Source: Erythroxylum novogranatense
Taxonomy: Eukaryota; Streptophyta; Magnoliopsida; Malpighiales; Erythroxylaceae
Length of the DNA: 64,000 nucleotides
Reading direction: 5' to 3'
Assembly: GCA_029891385.1 (NCBI GenBank)
Contig: CM057228.1
Coordinates: 61,985,023 to 62,049,022, forward strand
A program made the position numbers and the translations under genes. The notes under the pieces are model-generated. The model had not been told where the DNA came from, did not search any database, and saw only the letters and a list, made by a program, of their open reading frames with translations. This document shows, in pieces, positions 1 to 10,908 of the stretch; positions within the stretch are counted from its first letter, which is position 1, and each line of letters opens with the position of its first letter.

Positions 1-902
1 AGATAAAACATAGATTGAGAGCCCAGAGAGGGGTAGAGAATCAATATTTTCATTCCCAATTGGGCAAAAAGAACACCAATTCCAGATTTTTCAGATTTGG
101 GAAAAGAAGAGGAGGAGCTTACTTCATTTAGTTCTTATTTCTTTTTTTCTCTTCTATCATCTTTATTATGGATTGTTTGGTTGTGGACATTAATGAAATT
201 ATAAGTGATTAAATATTTTTAGGGTTTGTTGTTTGAACTATTTGTGAACCTTCAATTGTTAATTTAATGAGATAAATGTTTCTATTATTTACTAAGCTTA
301 AACCTTGCAACAAATCAAGAGAGTGAGCTTGGTAATCTGTATTAAACGTACAATGAGAGTTGTCATTTAACATACCTATAGATAACAAGTTATTGATTTA
401 TTAGTAAGAGATTCCTATAGATTGATATATTGCCTATAGGATATTGCCTATAGGATAGTTTCATATATAGTTGAATATTCAGGAAAGGCTTTGCATATGG
501 AGAGATCCCAAAGTTAATCCTAATTTATTTAACTAGTGACATTTGGTTGCACCTTGAGAGAGGGTAGCTAAAATTTTAGGAAATCTTGGGCCAAGCATAA
601 ATTGAATCAATTAACCAAAGTGGAACAAATAGGGATAATGAAAATTCCTAACTTTTAATCTTGATTATCTCCAATTTTTAGTTTATGATTTTAGCTTTAG
701 TTGTGTTGTTTCCTTTTACCTTTAGTTTGTCTTTGTTTTATTTTTCTATTTAAATTTGTTTGAATCGGTTTCTTAAATAAAGAGCAACTTGAATTAAGTG
801 TTGTTTAAGCACAATCCTTGTGGGATTGATATCGGCTTTTTACTATAAGTTATGACTCGTGTACTTGTAATTTTGAGCATAAAACTAGTAGTTTGTTTTG
901 CA
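1..902 (+). repeat. 5' LTR of element A (3' part only)
   Basis: This matches 30597-31524 along its length, from the 'gattgagag' word near the start to 'ctagtagtttgttttg' at the end. Since the 3' copy is about 1.42 kb, roughly the first 500 bp lie left of the window. Positions 425-460 hold a short direct repeat of 'gatattgcctatag'. The LTR end is set where the two copies stop matching, just before 'accaataag'. Confidence 0.85.
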
Positions 903-1009
903 ACCAATAAGTTTTTGTGGAATTGTTTGTTTAGCATCTTATTTAGATTGAGTTACTTTGATTTAAGAGTTTTTTTTTTTGATACTTTTCCTTATGTATT
1001 TGTTGGTGC
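903..1009 (+). promoter_or_regulatory. Leader and degenerate primer-binding site of element A
   Basis: This is the short interval between LTR end and gag start. 'gtttttgtggaattgtttg' (910-928) sits where Athila/Tat elements carry a tRNA-complementary primer site after a run of T. It is too altered for the tRNA to be named with certainty. A T-run (970-980) follows. Confidence 0.35.
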
Positions 1010-2571
1010 ATGAACACAAGGAGCACACGAAGATCTACTGAATTTAGTGACGAAGAGTTATCAGATATCACAAGGCATGAACGAGAGTTAAGAAGAGTGA
1101 AGTGCCAAGACAATATACAAAGAAATATGGTAGAACAAGGAGAGCAAGGAGGAATTAAGAGGACATTGATGAACTTTATGAGGTCAGGTTTTAGTCTTCA
1201 AAGAGTTACAAGGTCAACGATTCAAGCTAATAATTTCAAGATCAAGTCAGCACTCCTTAACATACTTCAGAGTAGTGTGCAATTGTATAGGCTACCTAAC
1301 AAAGATCCCAATGCCAATCTTGCAAATTTTTTAGAGATTTGCGACACCTTCAGGTTTAATAGCAAGTCTGACAATGTTGTAAGGTTGCGATTATTTTCTT
1401 TCACTTTGAGAGATCGGGCAAAGGCATGGTTAACTCACTCAGTTCAAGGTAAATCACTACTTGGGAACAGCTAACCCAAGCATTCCTTAGTAAAGCCCCT
1501 TAACCAAGACAATAAGAATCATAAAGGAAATCACAAATTTTCAACAAAGTGATGGGGAGTCTTTATATGAAACTTGGGAGAGGTTTAAAGGATTACAGAG
1601 AAGCTGCCCCCACTATAACCTTCCGAGGGAGTTCCTTTTACAAACATTCTATAATGGTGTAAATCAGAGTACAAGAGGAACCATTGATGCAGTTGCTGGA
1701 GGATCTTTGATGAGAAAAACTATCGATACAGCTCATGATCTTTTGGAAGAGTTAGCAAGCAATAGTTGCATGTGGTCAAATGAAAGGAGTAGATAGGGGA
1801 AAAAGGAGCAAAAAGGTATGATCCAAATTAACTCCATTATAACTTTACAAGCACAGATCATAACCTTCACTAAGCAGTTGAGCAACGTGCAAGGAGCATC
1901 TTCATCTATAGCCAAAGCTATGCAATCACAATGTGAGTTATGTAGGCAAGACAACCATTGCATAACATAATGCTTCTTATTGGGAGCTAGTAGCATAGAA
2001 CATGTATATTACTTAGGTCAAGCACAACAAGGTAACAATCCGTACTCTAATACTTATAATCTGAGGTGGAAAAATCACCCAAATTTTTCTTAGAGTACTA
2101 ACAATCCAGGTGGCCAACCAAGACTACAAGGACCTCTTGGATTTCAACAAGATCGACTTGGATCTTTGGAGACCAAAATGGACAAGTTAATGGATGTCTT
2201 GGGTTCCAAACTAGATAATCAAGAAGAGAACCAAAAAAGGATGTTTTTTAGCTAAAAGGAAAGTCAAAAGAGGATGGAGGCAAAGTTTGATCAGAATGTG
2301 AAGAACATGCCTAATCCATCCACAAATTAGAAGTACAAGTAGGTCAACTTGCTAATGATTTGTCTTCTAGAAGTGTAGGTATCCTATCAAGCAATACTAA
2401 AGCCAACCCAAAGGAAGAACTCAAGGCTAGTACACTTTGAAGTGGCAAGCAATTGGAGGAAACAAGTGCACAAAAGGATAGCCAAGAAAAGGGGAAAGGC
2501 AAGGAGATAGAAGAAGAGAGGCCTATGTACCACCACCACCCTATAAGCCTAAACTTCCATATCCACAAAGG
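1010..2571 (+). pseudogene. gag of element A, broken
   Basis: This would encode the capsid/nucleocapsid polyprotein that forms the cytoplasmic virus-like particle. The first open stretch (1010-1474, 154 codons) starts at an ATG and contains a retrotransposon-gag-like region ending in 'RLRLFSFTLRDRAKAWL', a typical gag motif. Gag-like sequence continues in other frames at 1548-1790 (words such as SLYETWERFKGL and AGGSLMRKT). A CX2CX4HX4C zinc knuckle is visible at 1932-1973 but has a stop codon inside it. The rest (2100-2571) is a charged, low-complexity linker towards protease. Stops and frameshifts make it non-functional. Confident as gag; exact domain limits are approximate. Confidence 0.85.
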
Positions 2572-3329
2572 TTGAGACAACATCAAGTGGATACTCAGTT
2601 TTCCAAGTTTTTGGAGAAACTAAAGAAGCTTCAGATTAACTTGTCATTAATGGAAGCCTTAGAGTGCATGCCTAAGTATACGAATTTTCTTAAGGACATA
2701 CTGAAATATAAACACACTTGGGAGGACAATCATACTATAACCTTGTCGGAGAATTACAGTTCGATTATCTCAAGCACGATGCCTTCAAAACTACAAAATC
2801 CAGGGAGTTTTACTATTCCATGTGCGATTGGTAAGTTTGAATTTTCTAAATGCTTATGTGATTTAGGTATAAGTATTAACTTGATGCCTTTGACAACTTT
2901 CAAAAAATTAGGACTAAGAGAGGTCAAGCCAACATCCATGCTAATTCAACTTACGGATCAATCTATCAAGAGACCATTTGGAGTTGTAGAAGATGTGTTA
3001 GTAAAAGTGGATAAATTTATCATTCTTGTTGATTTTGTTGTGTTGAATTTTGAAGTTGATAGAAACTGTCCATTGATTTTGGGTAGGCCCTTTATGAATA
3101 CTAGTAGGGCATTAGTTTATGTGCATAAAGGAAATTTTGTTTTGAGAATTAGTGATGAGTAGGTTGAATTTAACATGTCTAAATCTTTGAAGAAACCAAT
3201 GGATGGTACTATATGTATGAAAATTGATGTTTTGGATAAGTGCATTAAGGAGGTTGAAGAGGAAGTTAATGAAGTTATTGAAGTGCACATGGATGAGACT
3301 GTGAGAGAAAGGATTTACGTGAGGATGTT
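2572..3329 (+). pseudogene. Aspartic protease domain of element A pol
   Basis: The protease would cleave the Gag-Pol polyprotein in the particle. The 196-codon stretch (2572-3162) has the active-site word CDLGISINLMP with Asp at about residue 97; the residue after Gly, commonly Ala in this group, is Ile here. The C-terminal ILGRPFM block typical of retropepsin folds is also present. The sequence carries on after a stop (3162) through an acidic hinge into RT. The start is a frame boundary, not a real initiation site, because pol is translated as part of a polyprotein. Confidence 0.85.
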
Positions 3330-4423
3330 AAGCTAGAGAAGTTGGAGAGAACAGAGACACCCATACCACCTTCCATTATTAAGCCCCCCATTTTAAAGCT
3401 TAAACCCTTACCTTCCTACTTGAGATACATTTTTTAAGGTAAGAACCATACCCTACTCATCATTATCTCCAACCAATTAGATTGTGAGCAAGAAGTGAAA
3501 GTGGTGGAGATCATTAGGAAGAGGATGAGAGCTATAGGGTGGAAAATTTATGATATTAGCAAGATTAGCCCCAATGTGGTGATGTATAGGATTAACTTAG
3601 AAGAAGGATGTAAAACTGTGATGGAGCAATAGAGAAGGTTAAATCCAAACATGCAAGAGGTTGTGAAGAAGGAGATAGTGAAGCTTTTGGATGGGGGATT
3701 ATTTATCCCATTTCAGATAGTGAATGGGTGAGTCGGGTATTGTGTGTGCCTAAGAAGGGAGGCATGACAGTGATGGAAAACAAAAAAGATGAAAGATTTC
3801 TACTAGGACCATCACAGGTTGGAGAGTGTGTATTGATTATCGAAAGCTCAATTTAGCCACCAAGAAAGATCATTTCCCTTTACCTTTTGTGGACTAAATG
3901 ATTGAGAGGGTGGATGGCCATGCATTTTACTATTTTCTTGATGGATATTGAGGGTAAAATCAAGTGTTTATATACCCACAGGATTAGGAGAAGACCATTT
4001 TCACTATAGGACTTTCGCTTATCAGAGGATGACTTTTGGTTTATGCAATGCACTTGCCACATTCCAAAGGTGCATGATGGCTATATTTGTAGACATGAAT
4101 GAGAAATTCATAGAGGTATTTAAGGATGACTTCTCTGTTTTTGGAGATTCTTTTGATCATTTTTTGTTTAATTTAGCAATAGCACTTCAAAGATGTGAGG
4201 AGTCTCATCTAGTCTTCAACTAGGAGAAGTGTCATTTCATGGTCCAAGAGGGATTGTATTAGGTAATAAGATCTCATGCAAATGGATTGAAGTGGGGCTA
4301 AGACCGAAGTAATTGAAAAGCTACCACCTCCTACCAACATCAATGGCATCTGAGCCTTCCTTAGTCATGTCGGGTTCTACAGATGATTCATTAAGGATTT
4401 CTCTCTTATCGCTAGACGTCAAT
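3330..4423 (+). pseudogene. Reverse transcriptase of element A, N-terminal and palm part, cut by F1
   Basis: RT copies the element RNA into DNA. Recognisable blocks in order, in shifting frames, are VDYRKLN with following 'KKDHFPLPF' (about 3830-3890), FAYQRMTFGLCNA (about 4010-4055), and KDDFSVFGDSFDHFLFNLA (about 4115-4180), which is the YXDD-equivalent active site of this clade. The Met normally found before DD reads Lys. Several in-frame stops are present. The domain is interrupted at 4423 by F1, and the thumb/RNase H part resumes at 13224 after the duplicated TCAAT. Confidence 0.88.
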
Positions 4424-6402
4424 TGTTGGGTCCCGATTCTTTTCTTACTATATAATCATGTGTTTAGTTCATTTTGCGGATAAGTCTGATAAATTGGTCT
4501 TGGTTAGAATTTAATTAGAAAGTCTATAATTTGAGATTTTAGTGTTTAGGTTGATAGAATTAAGATTAAGTCTATAATTTGAGATTTTAGTGTTTAGGTT
4601 GATAGAATTAAGATTAATTAGAATTTTGTATGGGGTTAGTAAGTTATGAAAGGATGGGGTTTTTATAAGGTCATTTTGGGTAGATAACTTATGTTTTTAA
4701 AGGTTAAGGCTTATAAGGAGGGGTATTTAGGTAATTTTAGGATTTTCTTTTTTTTGAGAAGGAAGTAAAGGAACGAAATTGGCTTAGTCTTTAAGAAAGA
4801 AGTTATGGAAATTTCAAGTAAAAAGGGAGAGTGAGCCTTCGGTGGAGAAAAGAAGAAGAAGAAGAAGAAGAGGTTAGGGTTTTGTCATTTCTTTCTTTAG
4901 AAAAGAGATTTTGAGATTTCTTTAAGAAGGAAAATGGAAAGGGAATGTTTAATCTTCCATTAGAGGCAAGAAGTGAATTTCGTGGGTGGAGTTTTAAGGT
5001 AAGTGTATGGAAAAATCTTTTGGAAATTTTGATGGGTTTTGGTTCTTTTGGCTTAAGAAAAGCACGGGTATGGTTATATGGGATCTATTTCATGCTTTTG
5101 CTTCCTTAGATTTATCAATTTTGACATCTCATGTTATGTTGGGATTTTTGTGTTTTAATGAAGGACAAGAGAGGTAAGAGGAGTTAGAGGGAAGGCAAAT
5201 TGACCAAGCTTAAAGCAAGAGGAGTTAAGGTGGGTGACTATTTAAAAATTGAGTTAATAAGCTAATTGAATTTCTTGTCATAAATGCAATTAAATGCTTT
5301 CTAATAACTTACCGATTTTGCATTTATTACTTTTTGGGATGGTTTAAAGTTGTATTATGTGCCTTTTGTATGAAAATAAATTGTGAAAATATTTGCAAAA
5401 TTGTTGGCCAAGTGAAAAAGAAAGTGAGTTTTTGAAAAAATGTATTTTGCTTTCAGAAAAGTGTCATTTTGGCAAGTATATGTGAATTATATGATATGCA
5501 TGATTCTTTGGGTTTATGGTGGTCCTTTAAGAGTCAAGTGCACTTGTCTGTTCATAGGCTTCTCCCGCCCGCCCGCTAGTGGCATTGGAGCTCCTCACGG
5601 ACTCCCATAAGCTCACGGCTACACATGACCGTTTCGTAGGAATGTGTAGTACGTTCTGTTTGGATCCACCCAAACCATCTTCTATGTGCTTATGTGATAT
5701 TTCTTTGTCTATATTGTTTTTGTGAATGTGTTGATCAATTGAAAATGTTGGGAATTTCTTTATGGCAAAAATGATTATTGTAAAGTTTGCTTTGAAAGTA
5801 ATTGTTAAAGAGTTTTGCTTGCTTTTTCTTGGTTATTAAACTGTTACCCACTGAGCCGTCGACCTCACCCCCCCTTTTTCCCCTCCACAGGCGACGAGCG
5901 AGAAAATGAGTAACTGCATCGGGACCAGGTAGCACTCCTGTTTATTTTAACTTTTGAAGTCATCTTTTGGGAAACAAGGCTTTAGATTGCATTTTGGAGA
6001 AAAGTTACCGTGCATGTAACTATTTCATTGTATTTTTGACTTTTAAAACTTTTGGATGTAATTAGGGCTAAAATGCCCTCTAAAGCTTTGTAATAACTTA
6101 CGTTTTCATGTCAATGAAAGAGATTTGGGTTTTAATGTATTTTGTGTATGTTGCTCAAAATGTGTTGTTGTATAATTTGAAAATAGCTAGAAGACTAGGT
6201 TTATGGTTACTGAAATTTTGGAGACAATATTGTGTTGATGTGGTTTGTTATGGCTCTTTTGGCCTTCTTGATGAATATGAAGAACGTGTGTGATGTATTG
6301 TTTGTTAGGTTTGATCAAGGGAGTTGCAGAAAGTAGATATTGAAGTGGTGATGCAGGTGTTGGAAAAATGGGTTGAAAGTTGAAGAATTTGGCTAGTGTA
6401 AA
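4424..6402 (+). repeat. F1 left arm: repeats and splice-like signals, no gene
   Basis: It contains a 48-bp direct repeat (units starting 4521 and 4569), a GAA microsatellite (4851-4872), a strong donor-like AAG|GTAAGT (GT at 4999), a GC-rich block (5555-5660) and an acceptor-like pyrimidine tract ending CCACAG (5890), preceded by CACTGAG...CTCACC (5850-5868). The open frames here are short and match no family I recognise. Confidence 0.6.
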
Positions 6403-7312
6403 TGTAGCATCCCGTTACCGATGCGATGAGCATCGTGTTATGAGTGTATAGTTGTTAGTGCTTAATTTGTGATCGAGTGTTTTGTGGCCTCTGATTTTAG
6501 AGAGATAGATCATTTTGCACATGCATATACATAGTGACATGTATTCATGATTGTTCCGGCATTTGATAGTGATTGTGTTTGGAAAAGTGAAATTGAGATG
6601 ATTTTGTGAATTGTGATTATTTAAAATGTTGAAATAATTGGGTTAATGAAATCTTGCGATTATGAATTTTGGTGAAATTATTGTATTTGTATATGCTGGT
6701 AAATTTATGGTGTATTGGAAGATATATTTATAGTTGGGAGCAAGAATTAATTAAATGAAGTGTTGGAGATAGTTTGGTTATATTGGAAAGGGGAGAACTA
6801 AATGGAGTTAGTTCAAAAGTAACTAAGTTATAGTTTATTCATTAAGAAAGTGACATGTGTACTTGGACTTTGTACCCTAGCTAGGAGTAGGTGGTCACTA
6901 TTCCTTGAGGGCTGATGGGTTAAGTCTTGTCCAAGCCTTCTTTATTCATTTTCTTCCAAAACTTTTCTCTCGGAGACATAGAGCTTTCTACCCAAATTAT
7001 CTTCTAAGGGACTTTGGTGTTCTTTCTTTCTTTCACCAACCTTTCTCTACCTTTGGTGTTGTCGACTCTAAGGAGAATCCATAAGCTGATCTTTTCGTGT
7101 GGAGTTTAGAGCTTGAAGATCTGTTTGAGTTCTCAGCAGTAAGTGTTAGAGAAACCCCTCTTGCATTAGAGATTTATGAAATAAAGTTGAGAGATTTGTC
7201 GTTTTCATGGAAAGATGTATTTCATGTGTTTGTTCATAAATCCTGGGTAGTTGGGGAGGAATAAATTCTGTTATAGTGTTAAATGAGTGGTTGAGAAAAC
7301 TTTTAGTGTTCG

Positions 7313-8645
7313 GTGATATGTCCTGAAAAGGAAAATCAGCTGAAGCGAAAATCAGCTGAAGGAAAATCAGCTGAAGCAAAAGCAGACGATATGGATGTGA
7401 TATCGATAGATTTAGACAGAATTTCCTTCTTGAAAGTTGTAGATCTTTCTTTTCTCTATGAGATAGATGTCAAGTTTGTCCAATTTGGATATTGGAGTCA
7501 AAAGATATGATCTATATAAGTGGACATGTTCTGAAGCAAAAACCAGCTGAAAGGAAAATCAGCTGAAGCGAAAATCAGCTAAAGGAAAATCAGCTGAAGC
7601 AAAAGCAGACGATATGGACGTGATATCGATAGATTTAGACAAAATTTCCTTCTTGAAAGTTGTAGATATTTCTTTTCTCTATGAGATAGATGTCAAGTTT
7701 GTTCAATTTGGATATTGGAGTCAAAAGATATGATCTATATAAGTGGACATGTTCTGAAGCGAAAACCAGCTGAAAGGAAAATCAGCTGAAGCGAAAATCA
7801 GCTGAAGGAAAATCAGCTGAAGCAAAAGCAGACGATATGGATGTGATATCGATAGATTTAGACAAAATTTCCTTCTTGAAAGTTGTCTATCTTTCTTTTC
7901 TCTATGAGATAGATGTCAAGTTTGTCCAATTTGGATATTGGAGTCAAAAGATATGATCTATATAAGTGGACATGTTCTGAAGCGAAAACCAGCTGAAAGG
8001 AAAATCAGCTGAAGCGAAAATCAGCTGAAGGAAAATCAGCTAAAGCAAAAGCAGACGATATGGACGTGATATCGATAGATTTAGACAAAATTTCCTTCTT
8101 GAAAGTTGTAGATCTTTCTTTTCTCTATGAGATAGATGTCAAGTTTGTCCAATTTGGATATTGGAGTCAAAAGATATGATCTATATAAGTGGACATGTTC
8201 TGAAGCGAAAACCAGCTGAAAGGAAAATCAGCTGAAGCGAAAATCAGCTGAAGGAAAATCAGCTGAAGCAAAAGTAGAAAATATGGACGTGATATCGATA
8301 GATTTAGACAAAATTTCCTTCTTGAAAGTTGTAGATCTTTCTTTTCTCTATGAGATAGATGTCAAGTTTGTCCAATTTGGATATTGGAGTCAAAAGATAT
8401 GATCTATATAAGTAGACATGTTCTGAAGCGAAAACCAGCTGAAAGGAAAATCAGCTGAAGCGAAAATCAGCTGAAGCAAAAGCAGACGATATGGACGTGA
8501 TATCGATAGATTTAGACAAAATTTCCTTCTTGAAAGTTGTAGATCTTTCTTTCTCTATGAGATAGATGTCAAGTTTGTCCAATTTGGATATCGGAGTCAA
8601 AAGATATGATCTATATAAGTGGACATGTTCAGGCAGAAAAATCAA
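7313..8645 (+). repeat. Six-copy tandem array, 223-bp unit, in F2
   Basis: The word 'gatatgga(t/c)gtgatatcg' recurs with starts near 7384, 7608, 7831, 8054, 8277 and 8485, a period of 223-224 bp except the last step (208 bp, one sub-repeat lost). Each unit opens with three or four copies of a sub-repeat like 'gaaaatcagctgaagc' containing the palindrome TCAGCTGA, followed by a unique AT-rich part. Copies differ at only a few bases, so the array expanded recently or has been kept uniform. It lies inside the first intron-like interval of F2 (7139-9332). Confidence 0.9.
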
Positions 8646-9332
8646 TGAAGCAAAATCGAAGGAAGGAAAATCACCAAGTTAAAACCATTTGAAGCAAAAA
8701 TCAGACGGAAGGAAAACAGTCTGTGCATAGATCAGTGTTTTGAGGATAACTTGAGTTATAGAACTCCAAATGACCTGATTCTTGAAGCATTGGATTCCTA
8801 ACACATTTCTTAATCTCTCCACAAACAATTTATGGGTTTTAGTATTAAATTGGAAATGATTAAGTGAGTCAAAGTAAGGGTATTGGTGGAGGGAACATGA
8901 ACTAGATGTTTTACTGAACATGTTTCAGTGATGTGATGATATCTTGGTCTATGGTATTCCAATTAAGGTGATACTTGATTCGTTATGAACTAGAAAGAGG
9001 TCTATCATTGTGATAAAGATTGAGAGTTTGAATTTTGATTTACGGGATTGCAAGTATCGAAAGAGAGTCCATTATAGTTTCTAATGTGACCAAAGAGTTA
9101 CGTTGTAACTAGCGGAGTATGATTAGAGTTTGAGTGAGTGAAATTGAATTAAAGGGAATGCTATTGACCTAGTGAATAGTAAATTTTGGTTGTAAAGTGA
9201 GCGATAGCGAATTGGGTTTAGTCTTGGGTAGAATCATGAACATGCATCATACAAGTTTGAATTAAAGACATGTGCATTATTGAATATCTTTAATTGAGCA
9301 CCTAGTGATGAGAAATTGTTTGATTGTTTTAG
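8646..9332 (+). repeat. F2 middle part: block shared with J, no gene
   Basis: This has no coding signal. Positions about 8755-8945 match the reverse strand of J (about 32640-32840), including 'ttttactgaacatg' followed by 'ttcagt' with one change. This links F2 and J as relatives. Confidence 0.6.
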
Positions 9333-9398
9333 AGGCTCCGTTGGATCGTCAGACCACGGATATTGCTGGGACTTCGAGCAAGAGTTCGGAAGTTACTG
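9333..9398 (+). other. Candidate conserved mini-exon in F2
   Basis: This 66-nt block is preceded by the pyrimidine-rich acceptor-like 'ttgattgttttag' and followed by the donor-like G|GTGAGTAACC. The same block, flanked in the same way, is found in both LTRs of G2 (16609-16671 and 21080-21144). Conservation runs about 20 nt past the donor-like site, so it is not confined to the putative exon. Splicing is inferred, not shown. Confidence 0.4.
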
Positions 9399-9739
9399 GT
9401 GAGTAACCTAGTTGGTTCCTCGACTTTTAAGTGATTATATGTCTTTGTGAATATGTATAAATTAAGTGTAAAGGTGAGTGATATACATGTGAAGTGAATG
9501 AGCTAAATGCGATAAGTGTTAGTGATTGTACCAAGTGTGATCTACATAAATGTGAATTCATGTGAATGAGAATCAGTGTATATAATTGTGAATAAGAGCT
9601 CGATTGTGACAAGTGAGTGAAGTGAGATAAATGTGCTAGTATGTGTAAGTGTGGCGCATGCCTAGCATGATATGAGCGATAAAATTTACCGTTGTGACTA
9701 GAGCACGATGATTGAGCTTTGAGCTCGATTATCGATGAG

Positions 9740-9900
9740 AGGGCTAGAGCCAAATCGGCGATAGTGCATACCCAGAGGGCTCTCCTACTTGCCTAAATTG
9801 TGATCATTGTGAAAAGGAATAGTGCATACCGGAGGGCTCTCCTATCCCTAAAGTGAGTGGGCGATGGTGCATACCACGAGGGCTCTCCTACTTGCCAAAA
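9740..9900 (+). repeat. Three imperfect repeats in F2
   Basis: The phrase 'gtgcatacc' followed by 'gagggctctccta' occurs three times (about 9764, 9822 and 9868), spaced 46-58 bp. It lies in the second intron-like interval. Function unknown. Confidence 0.8.
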
Positions 9901-10191
9901 TGTGAATATAAATGCTCGATCACAACAATGTCATAACAAGAGACTTTGCATACATATGCATCTGAGTGTATAGTGTGATGGAGAATGCGAGTGACATCTG
10001 AAAAATGTGGATTGATATGTGATATTGTAATTGTGTAAATTGTGAAGTGTAATGTGAGAATTATGTGACGGTGTAAAGTGCGCATTGTGATATTGTGTGT
10101 GATATAATATAATGTGTAAATTGTGAATAGTGTTTATAAAGCGTTAAAGTGTAATTTGAGATATAGTATATGTATATGCATGTGTTGGATG

Positions 10192-10230
10192 AACCATCAA
10201 TGATGGTTTCTCATTGAGTTCGCAAACTCA
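10192..10230 (+). promoter_or_regulatory. Paired hairpins near the 3' end of F2
   Basis: Hairpin 1 is AACCATC-aat-GATGGTT (10192-10208) and hairpin 2 is TGAGTT-cgca-AACTCA (10215-10230). Both are perfect and lie about 25 nt upstream of the acceptor-like 'atatttttcag' (ends 10255). The same pair occurs in both G2 LTRs. Confidence 0.7.
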
Positions 10231-10908
10231 CCCAACATTGCAATATATTTTTCAGACGACGTCGGTGGGACTCTAGCTCCGGGATAGACGTTCTGCGGTG
10301 AGTGTTCGTGATCAAGGGCAGCGATGGATCATAGGTCGGTCAGCTGGGGTGACTTCTTTTGGGAACATTGTTTTGGGATGACTTAGTATAGACGTTTGTA
10401 TCAGTTTCCCTTTTGAGATGTATTTAGCTTGTAGGGAACCGATAGACCGGTCTATATTTTGGGATTGATGTTATAAATGAATGATTATTATGGTTTTAAA
10501 TTTCGAATGATTTTCATATTGTGGAATTTAGTGTATTGATGCCATGCGAGTGTTTAGAGATTGTTTTCGTAGTAGCACTTCCTTATCGTGGGATATGCAT
10601 CGGAACGACCCACGGGTGTCCCAATGTGTACCCTGCGGTGAGGGGGCGCTACAGTAAATTTAGGGGAGATGCTGTCAAAATTAACATTATGGGCAAAAAA
10701 TTTGACTGAGTTTCTGACCCTTTTAGAGTTTGAATTGGATTGGAATATCTTTTTGAAGATTGTAGTTTATGTTTTAATCTTTAAATTGATATATAATATC
10801 TCATTTTTGGGTTTAGGAGTAAGAAGATATAAGGTTTGGAAAAATTTAGTTACTGTTTGATATGTCATTTTATAGGCAGCAGGTTTGAAAGAGTTTTTAC
10901 CTCCCTTA

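Larger units (their letters stand above)
6403..10653 (+). mobile_element. F2: 4.25-kb solo LTR with internal tandem array
   Basis: It begins TGTAGCATCCCG and ends GGGGCGCTACA, flanked by the 5-bp duplication GTAAA (6398-6402 and 10654-10658). There is no coding domain or second LTR. It shares several blocks with the LTRs of G2: the segment 9333-9425 and the hairpin block 10192-10240 are close matches to 16609-16700 and 17591-17640. Its TGTA...TACA ends also resemble those of G2, which suggests a related chromovirus-type family. It lies wholly within F1, so it is younger than F1. Confidence 0.82.

Noticed and set aside
7313..8645. CRISPR-like array
   Set aside because: Units are 223 bp with no unique spacers, and the window is plant nuclear DNA.
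9427..10085. Minus-strand His- and Ser-rich frames in F2
   Set aside because: They are shadows of GTG-rich LTR sequence; no domain and no conservation in G2.
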